Of a stretch of 44,787 nucleotides of DNA, positions 39,817-44,787 are shown one piece after another. The stretch covers positions 1 through 44,787 of the forward strand of contig CAYLOP010000012.1 in assembly GCA_964385305.1 (NCBI GenBank). Direction: 5' to 3'. The position numbers and the translations under genes were made by a program. The DNA is from CAYLOP01 sp964385305 (GTDB lineage: Bacteria; Chloroflexota; Anaerolineae; Anaerolineales; E44-bin32). Within the stretch, counting starts at the first letter, position 1, and each line of letters starts with the position of its first letter. The notes under the pieces are model-generated. The model saw only the letters and a list, made by a program, of their open reading frames with translations. It searched no databases and was not told the DNA's origin.

Positions 39817-41481
39817 TTAAGGCTGAGGGGGATCGATGAGGATGCCCATGCGGGCGGCCGCATCGCGCAGCCGCTCCCAGTCCCCCTCGCGCACGGTCAC
39901 GGCGCGATCCCCGAGGGGCTCCCGCAGGTAGCGAGACGTCGCGCGGGTTTTGCGGAGCGTTTCGAGGAGCGCCGGATCGTTAAGGTGGAGCACCAGATCG
40001 CGCTGGAGACGAGCCTCCGTGCCATGCACAGCCCAACGTTCGAGCGCCTTAAGCAGGGGCGCTGGCAGGGCGCCCTCACATGCGCTTTGGAGGATCGTGT
40101 GGATGTGGTCCATCTGCAAGCCCTGGTCGATGGCGGATTGGAGTGCGGAGGGCGTGATGCGGACGTGGTATCCCTCGTCATCAAGCGCCTCCCAGTCGGT
40201 GAAGCGAGCGATCTGGTAGCGCAGCGCGTGCATGGTCTGAAGTGGAATGTGAATCCTGCCTTCCGTGGTGACTTTCGCCAGGGCGGTCCCTTCTCGGATC
40301 GTTAGCGACGCCTCAGGATCGGTGAGGGCAGCGGCCCCTCCCGTGAGGCGGAAGGATATGACCGGGCTGTCGATAGCGAGCTTACCCAGGTCGGCCGCGC
40401 CGAGCCAATGCAGTGGACCCGTGATCAGGTAGTTGAGCAGCGCCCCATCGACCGAGTCCCAATACTCGAAACCCTGCAGGAAAGCCCCTGTGCGAACGTC
40501 CTGCAGGTACCAGGATTCAAAGTCGCCAGCCGGGCGCTGGAAAGCCGGCTCGCGTTCATGAACACTTTGCACGAATCCATCCAGGCTCCACCACGTATTC
40601 AGCGGGATCGTACCGATCAGACGGATGAAGGACTGGCGCGTCTGGAGTGGGTCGTTGGGCCAGGCTCCCCCGGAAACCATCAGGTGGGGGACATGCTGCA
40701 GGTCGTTCCAGCGCGTCGATGCCACCCAGGCGCGGAGTAGCTGTAGCAGGATCTCCGCGCGCGTTTTTTCGAGAAAGACGCGTATGCCCTGCGGATCGGG
40801 GTGGAAGGGCGGGCCTGTGAGGATCGACATCTGGATCAGAAGCGTGGTAAGCAAATCGAGCGCCGCCGGCGCTCTGAGATGGGCGCTCAGTTGCATACGC
40901 CGTGGTTCGGGGATGAGGTGTGATTCGCAAGGCTGCTGGCGCAGTGCAGCCAGGGTGGTGGTGGCATCGTCGACAGCAGCGGAAGTGCCGGCTTGAATGA
41001 TAGGCGGGGCGGACAACGGTTCTCCCAGCGGAGGGAGAGCAGCAGGGGGTGATTGCGGCAAAACCTCCAGGAGATCTTCGGGGATGAAGGCAAACTCCCG
41101 TGGACCTGAGGGCGTGTCGCTGAAGGCGCGTGCGATCATCCCGCGATACCACAAAGTCTCGGTAGGCGAGACGGGATCCTGCCAGGGCTTCTCACGGTCT
41201 CGCTTTCCGGGGCCGTATTCACGAAGCTCACCGTGCTGGCGTGTGAAGTCCGCCCAGGGTATTCGTCCACCTTGCGCGATGAGGTGGTCAAGGGCCTGGC
41301 GAGCAGGAATCGGGAGGCTCTCGGTGATCTCCGTCGCTAGGGCTGGATTAAGCATCTCCTGTTCGAGGGTGCGAGCGGTTTGCTGGAGGCCTTTTCGGGA
41401 ACCCTCTAGGCCCCAGAACTCGGCAATGATGCGGAGCTGGCCCGAATCCAGATCTTGGAGCGTATTCAAGAGGCGTCGCAT
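39817..41481 (-). CDS. helicase-associated (XPB/Ssl2-like N-terminal) protein
   Basis: A 554-residue soluble protein without a P-loop. The N-terminus (MRRLLNTLQDLDSGQLRIIAEFWGL and repeated winged-helix-like segments) and the C-terminal third (LQRDLVLHLNDPALLETLRKTRATSRYLREPLGDRAVTVREGDWERLRDAAARMGI) resemble the Helicase_C_3/XPB-associated family found as stand-alone proteins next to or fused with XPB-type helicases. No helicase gene is in the window. It may bind DNA or partner with a helicase elsewhere. ATG 41481 is chosen as it leaves 64 bases after the lipid kinase stop; the frame extends to 41568 only by overlapping that gene. No ribosome site is evident. Confidence 0.72.
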   Translation of the reverse strand: MRRLLNTLQDLDSGQLRIIAEFWGLEGSRKGLQQTARTLEQEMLNPALATEITESLPIPARQALDHLIAQGGRIPWADFTRQHGELREYGPGKRDREKPWQDPVSPTETLWYRGMIARAFSDTPSGPREFAFIPEDLLEVLPQSPPAALPPLGEPLSAPPIIQAGTSAAVDDATTTLAALRQQPCESHLIPEPRRMQLSAHLRAPAALDLLTTLLIQMSILTGPPFHPDPQGIRVFLEKTRAEILLQLLRAWVASTRWNDLQHVPHLMVSGGAWPNDPLQTRQSFIRLIGTIPLNTWWSLDGFVQSVHEREPAFQRPAGDFESWYLQDVRTGAFLQGFEYWDSVDGALLNYLITGPLHWLGAADLGKLAIDSPVISFRLTGGAAALTDPEASLTIREGTALAKVTTEGRIHIPLQTMHALRYQIARFTDWEALDDEGYHVRITPSALQSAIDQGLQMDHIHTILQSACEGALPAPLLKALERWAVHGTEARLQRDLVLHLNDPALLETLRKTRATSRYLREPLGDRAVTVREGDWERLRDAAARMGILIDPPQP

Positions 41482-41545
41482 ACGGAGCCTATGGTGGAAT
41501 TGTTGGTACGGTTTGTGTGCATTTCCGGGAGGTCCGCGCAGGGCG

Positions 41546-42460
41546 TCAGGTGATGATCCGCAGCGCACCCGGGTGGAGCACGAAATCGAGCTCGGTCACA
41601 TCGGAGGTGAAGCCGGCGTAGACCTCGCCGTCGATGTGGATGATCAGCGGCTCCTCGGACTTCAGGCTGAACTCCTTGAAGCGGCCAATCGTCACAGGCT
41701 TGAAGCGGCCATGCGTTCCCTTCATGACCTCTGGGAGCAAGCGGAACATCATCGGGCGCGAGACTTTCTCGATCATGGCGTAGTCGAAAAACCCGTCATC
41801 CGATTTCGCCTCCGGCGCAACATGGAATCCGCCCCCTTCACGCGGGCCGTTGCACAATACCAGCATGAGCACCTCTTTCTCGAATTCCTCATCATCGAAG
41901 CGGATGATCATGCGGGGGGCGTCGTGGTTGCGGATGATGGTTTGAATTACGCACCAAAGATACATGCTGAAACCGCGCAGGCGTGTGACCTCATAAGAAT
42001 AGATGGTCACGGTCGCATCAAACCCGATGCCGATCGTGTTGTCGATGTACTCTGTGCGTCCCGAACCGTCGATGATCTGGCCGATATCGATCGTTTTGGG
42101 TTCGCCCCTGTACACCCGCTGCATGGCGAGTTCGAGGTCGTCCGCGATCCCGTTGTTGTTGCAGAAATCGTTGCCTGACCCGATCGGCACCGCGCCCAGT
42201 AATGGCCTGCGCTCCTGCGGTAGCGTCATCAAGCCGTTCACCACTTCGTGGATGGTGCCGTCGCCGCCCAGGGCGGCGATCACGTCGAACCCTTCATTCG
42301 CCGCCTGTATGGCGAGTTGGGTAGCATGCGTGGGATATTCTGTGGCGGCCCACTCACCGCCGCCATAGCGCTCGACAATCGACTGCAGCATTGAGGCGAT
42401 CTCCCAGGCGCGGCCGCGAGAGGCATGCGGGTTAAAGATGAGTTTGAATCGTTTATTCAT
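41546..42460 (-). CDS. diacylglycerol kinase-like lipid kinase (YegS/DgkB family)
   Basis: A 304-residue kinase of the DAGK catalytic family, which phosphorylates diacylglycerol or a related lipid alcohol at the membrane. The start LIFNPHASRGRA is the conserved strand 1 and phosphate contact; GGDGT (residues 65-69) is the nucleotide-binding motif; VPIGSGNDFCNNNGI and the later DIGQIIDG, GIGFDATVT and DDGFFDYAMIEK segments are typical, as is the C-terminal IHIDGEVY. ATG 42460 has AGGAG eight bases upstream; an in-frame start at 42505 would run through that site. A promoter and an overlapping palindrome lie about 135 bases upstream, so it is probably repressed by a dedicated regulator. Confidence 0.92.
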   Translation of the reverse strand: MNKRFKLIFNPHASRGRAWEIASMLQSIVERYGGGEWAATEYPTHATQLAIQAANEGFDVIAALGGDGTIHEVVNGLMTLPQERRPLLGAVPIGSGNDFCNNNGIADDLELAMQRVYRGEPKTIDIGQIIDGSGRTEYIDNTIGIGFDATVTIYSYEVTRLRGFSMYLWCVIQTIIRNHDAPRMIIRFDDEEFEKEVLMLVLCNGPREGGGFHVAPEAKSDDGFFDYAMIEKVSRPMMFRLLPEVMKGTHGRFKPVTIGRFKEFSLKSEEPLIIHIDGEVYAGFTSDVTELDFVLHPGALRIIT

Positions 42461-42554
42461 GATGAGGTCTCCTGAGGTTATCGTTCGACCGCACAACTTC
42501 TCCATGAGGTCGCGCCGTCATATGCCCGGTGTGCGATCTTCTTGTGGTGCATAG

Positions 42555-42567
42555 GATGGGGCCCATC
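42555..42567. repeat. 13-bp palindrome upstream of the lipid kinase
   Basis: GATGGG and CCCATC flank a single G. It lies 23 bases downstream (in the direction of transcription) from the operator-like palindrome and may form part of the same leader control or be chance. Confidence 0.3.
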
Positions 42568-42589
42568 GGTCTCACACGTACTTCGGCTC

Positions 42590-42604
42590 GATGTCTTAGA
42601 CATC
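42590..42604. promoter_or_regulatory. operator-like palindrome over the lipid kinase promoter
   Basis: GATGTC and GACATC flank TTA. The site overlaps the -10 box and the predicted transcription start, the classic place for a repressor. Confidence 0.5.
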
Positions 42605-42630
42605 ATAGAGCCCTCCGTGTGATCTGTAAA
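42602..42630 (-). promoter_or_regulatory. promoter of the lipid kinase gene
   Basis: On the minus strand TTTACA (42630-42625) and TATGAT (42607-42602) are 17 bases apart. Confidence 0.68.
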
Positions 42631-42819
42631 GCCGTTGTCGTCTTTTTAACGTGCGAAATTGGCGTGCTTTGTCAAGCTTCACCAACTTAACGGCTGCGGA
42701 ATGATTTCAGAACCTCGCCTAGATAGACCGCGATCAGGTTTCCGGTGGCCTGGCGGGAAGAATCGCCGCCACGGACGAGCATGGACCGTGGTTCGGAGAG
42801 CATTGGGCGCAATGCACAA

Positions 42820-43290
42820 TTGCCACATTCGAATGGAGCCCAATGCACCTGATCTAAACGATGAGCGAGCCGTGGGATTCGATTAGTACTTTTTTTAAGT
42901 ATAACGCTCATTGACTCAAGGCGTCGCGATTTGTAAAGTAGTGGTAGAACGAGCCCCAGGGCACCTAAGGACTGCAAGTCCCCATCTGGCTGCCTCCGGC
43001 CAAACTCCCTGCGCCACTTACTCATAAGTGGAAGTCAGGAAAAGATAGCGCCGACTGGCCGGACAAACGCCCTTCCAGAACGTTGGTCGGATGATGCGGG
43101 ACCAACCGGCAAAAGCGGCAGTGCCGGCCGTCCTAAGGATGGCAGGGGGCTCGAGCGCGTTCCGATACCTCGATCCTCCAACCCGAACCGAATCCTCGAC
43201 GATGCTCCTGTCTCCTTAAACCCGACCGTTTTCACGTCGATACGATTTTGGCGTCGACTCGCGTGCCCACGCCAAGGTTTAAGGACGACC
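42820..43290 (-). pseudogene. decayed Tn3-family transposase (tnpA) remnant
   Basis: No intact frame exists, but pieces in different minus-strand frames follow the order of a Tn3-family TnpA C-terminal region as I remember it. RVDAKIV (43261-43241) resembles the R-I-N/D-T-K-L-I segment before WDDLLR; PSLGRPALPLL resembles PSTLGRAIAELGR; VGAIFS resembles ARAIFFG; GDLQSLGALGLVL followed by LYKSRRLE (42987-42922) resembles GQEDQLGALGLVL then LWNTRYME; RLAHRLDQVH resembles RLSPLGHEH. Stops and frame changes separate them. No terminal inverted repeats were identified. This is long-dead mobile DNA in the 900-base gap between the lipid kinase and MFS genes. The rest of that gap (43291-43369) shows no gene. 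Confidence 0.5.
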
Positions 43291-43369
43291 GCTCCCAGAT
43301 GGTTGATGTTCGAAATAGAAGTATGGCGCGGGAGGACGCATGTCTTCCTGCTTGTGTTGCTTCAGGGAG

Positions 43370-44623
43370 CTACGGCGATTCTGGGGCTGGCGTGTCGTCG
43401 GGGGGCAGCACCAGTTTCCTCCAGGCCGGGAAGATCGCCAGGCTGCCGGCCAGAACGGTGATGAGGAACGGCGCTTTCGGACCGATCAGGATCCAGATCT
43501 GGCTGCCGATCCATGGGAAGGGCAGGGAGACCAGACCGAGGCTGGTGGCGAGCAGGGCGAATGTCGTGCCCATCAAGTGGGAAGGTACACCTTTCGCTAT
43601 CAAGGAATTCAGCGCGGGCTGCAGGATCGCACCCCCGATGCCCAGTAGGATCCAGGATAGCGCGAATCCCCAGAACGAGCCCACGAACGCGAAAACCAGA
43701 CGCGAGCTGATCAGAAACCCCAAGCCGACCGTCGCGCTGGCTCGCACGCAGGTCTTATCGACATAGAAGCCGCCGAGCGCGCTGGCGGCCACCCCGGCGA
43801 TGCCAAGCAGGCCGTCGAGNNNNNNNNNNTGCTGCTTGCTGATGTGGGCGATATCCGTCAGATACACCGGCATCAGGTCGAAGGATAGTTTCGAGGCGAT
43901 GTCGTAGACGCCGTCTGTGATGAGCACCCATGTGATCAAACCGCCCGAAAGGATGAGCGCGAGCAGCTCGCGCATCGAGATACGCAGGGAAGGCAGGCTC
44001 ACACCGTCCGACTGCGCAGGCCGTTGGAGCGGGTGTGTGCGGGTCAGGGCGATGAAAATGAGGGTCGCGACGGCATAGGTGAGGATGGCGGCTACAAATA
44101 ACCATCGATAACTGTATCGCTGTGCGAGCAGGCCGCCGACCGGCGGGCCGATGATCCAGGCTACGTTGCGCACGGTCTCTGCCAGGCCAAACGTCCGTCC
44201 CAGGGCATCCTTTTCGGTGATGTCGGCGATGTAGGCCGGGAAAGAGGGCGAGATCAAGGCCGTCGCCACGGCCAGCAGCGCGGGGCCAAGCAGGGCGATG
44301 TTCCAGGAGGTCGCCAGCGCAAAGGGGATATATGCAAGCGCGCCGACCAGGCTGCCGAGCCAGATCGCCCTCAAGCGTCCGATCGAATCAGAAAGCCATC
44401 CTCCCAACACGCGCAGGATCAGCGGGAAAATCATGGAGATGGTGAAGAATAGACCGATCTGTTGGATATCCGCCCCAAGCTCGCGCAGGAAAACCGGGAT
44501 CTGGACCATGGTCATGGTCCGGGAGGCTTCTGTGAACGCGATGCCAACGAAAAAGAGAGCGAGATGCTTAGAGATGAGCGGCCGTTTTGTCGTCTGCTCG
44601 TTGTGCTTCAATGTTCCCCCCAT
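43370..44623 (-). CDS. MFS transporter, 12-helix type, with assembly gap
   Basis: A 417-residue (as counted through the gap) major facilitator with about 12 helices. Motif A-like GGWLSDSIGRLRAIWLG in loop 2-3 and its weaker repeat GGFYVDKTCVRAS in loop 8-9 support the family; the AETVRNVAWIIGPPVGGLLA helix is the motif C-like helix 5 of drug exporters. Substrate unknown. Ten N bases at 43820-43829 fall in the loop before helix 8; the frame is the same on both sides, but the true gap length is unknown. ATG 44623 is chosen over the frame start at 44752 because the extra 43 residues are not membrane-protein-like; a TTG at 44611, just after GGGGGG, is possible. Confidence 0.85.
   Translation of the reverse strand: MGGTLKHNEQTTKRPLISKHLALFFVGIAFTEASRTMTMVQIPVFLRELGADIQQIGLFFTISMIFPLILRVLGGWLSDSIGRLRAIWLGSLVGALAYIPFALATSWNIALLGPALLAVATALISPSFPAYIADITEKDALGRTFGLAETVRNVAWIIGPPVGGLLAQRYSYRWLFVAAILTYAVATLIFIALTRTHPLQRPAQSDGVSLPSLRISMRELLALILSGGLITWVLITDGVYDIASKLSFDLMPVYLTDIAHISKQXXXXLDGLLGIAGVAASALGGFYVDKTCVRASATVGLGFLISSRLVFAFVGSFWGFALSWILLGIGGAILQPALNSLIAKGVPSHLMGTTFALLATSLGLVSLPFPWIGSQIWILIGPKAPFLITVLAGSLAIFPAWRKLVLPPDDTPAPESP
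43820..43829. other. assembly gap of ten N
   Basis: Ten ambiguous bases interrupt the MFS transporter gene. They mark a scaffold join, so the exact protein sequence there is uncertain. Confidence 0.99.
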
Positions 44624-44787
44624 GCTTGTGCGTTTTCTGTATCGCAGCAGGCGGTCTGGACTTGTCTGCGTTGTTACGAAGCCGCCGGCGGCCGCCAAAC
44701 ACGGAACCCAATTGTGCCACGTCTGATCGACGCGGGCAACCCTATTGTACACCTTGAGAATGTGAGTCGAACGAATCTGTGCAGGAG

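Noticed and set aside
39694..40305. Plus-strand open frame of 203 codons
   Set aside because: Mostly antisense to the helicase-associated gene; no ribosome site or motif.
40997..42178. Long plus-strand open frame of 393 codons
   Set aside because: It lies antisense to the helicase-associated and lipid kinase genes, both of which have clear family motifs; it has no ribosome site and an Arg/Ser/Gly-rich composition typical of antisense frames in GC-rich DNA.
42943..43012. tRNA-Cys-like stretch with AGTGGTAGAAC and GGACTGCAAGTCC
   Set aside because: The spacing between the D-arm-like and anticodon-arm-like parts is about 15 bases too long and no T-arm exists. The stretch is better explained as part of the decayed transposase on the other strand.
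42687..43025. Minus-strand open frame of 112 codons
   Set aside because: It overlaps the Tn3-like remnant; only its first third resembles TnpA and there is no complete domain, so it is treated as part of the pseudogene.
43014..43040. Possible cobalamin riboswitch core (GCCACT then AAGTCAGGA)
   Set aside because: Only the 3' end resembles the consensus, no B12-box partner elements are found upstream, and no plus-strand gene follows.
43248..43766. Plus-strand open frame of 172 codons
   Set aside because: Antisense to the end of the MFS gene and running into the dead transposase; no domain seen.

Overview
The window looks like a scaffold from a Chloroflexota genome, probably class Anaerolineae, and probably a metagenome-assembled one because a 10-N gap interrupts one gene. 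Pointers to the phylum, from family knowledge and not from a search, are a DUF6754 membrane protein next to a GlmL/MutL-like ATPase, Pro/Thr-rich 'PTPTP' linkers on exported proteins, an LprG-type lipoprotein paired with an MFS transporter, a menaquinone methyltransferase, and several genes whose -10 box lies only 6-9 bases before the start codon (leaderless mRNAs).

Layout. 1-3.1 kb: tail of a WD40 protein, tRNA-Val(GAC), a T-box leader and thrS, then a small EamA-type transporter. 3.4-5.3 kb: a GAF-GAF-SpoIIE phosphatase behind a promoter and a 21-bp palindrome. 5.6-9.2 kb (minus strand): methyltransferase, Nudix hydrolase, then an overlapping run of 2H phosphoesterase, UbiE/MenG and a DUF218 membrane protein. 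9.5-11.5 kb: an exported C39-like/TPR protein and ferritin. 11.6-16.5 kb (minus): a radical SAM/HhH protein, then nurA, a HAS-barrel gene and herA, a DNA-end-processing set.

16.5-24.9 kb (plus) is the most interesting part: eight tightly packed or overlapping genes behind a good promoter. They encode a small protein, DUF6754, two polytopic membrane proteins, a very acidic zinc-ribbon protein with eight 'DWLxxLR' repeats, a GlmL-like actin-fold ATPase, a barrel-sandwich/KOW-like protein and an LPTTG protein. No B12-dependent mutase accompanies the GlmL homologue. I read it as an uncharacterised membrane-associated ATPase machine.

25-32 kb (plus): an NTPase fused to a C-terminal OmpR-type winged helix, a REC-histidine kinase, and a lipoprotein-MFS-DUF3352 operon resembling the mycobacterial lprG-Rv1410c lipid export pair. 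32.4-36.6 kb (minus): hexose-phosphate mutase, glycerate 2-kinase and an orphan sugar-type solute-binding lipoprotein. 36.8-39.1 kb (plus): uvrC overlapping a single-domain response regulator. 39.1-44.6 kb (minus): a phosphatase with a shortened P-loop, a helicase-associated protein, a diacylglycerol-kinase-like enzyme behind an operator-like palindrome, the decayed remains of a Tn3-family transposase, and an MFS transporter containing the N gap.

No rRNA, CRISPR array, intact insertion sequence or replication origin was seen. Family names come from recognised motifs and remembered family consensus; no database search was run.
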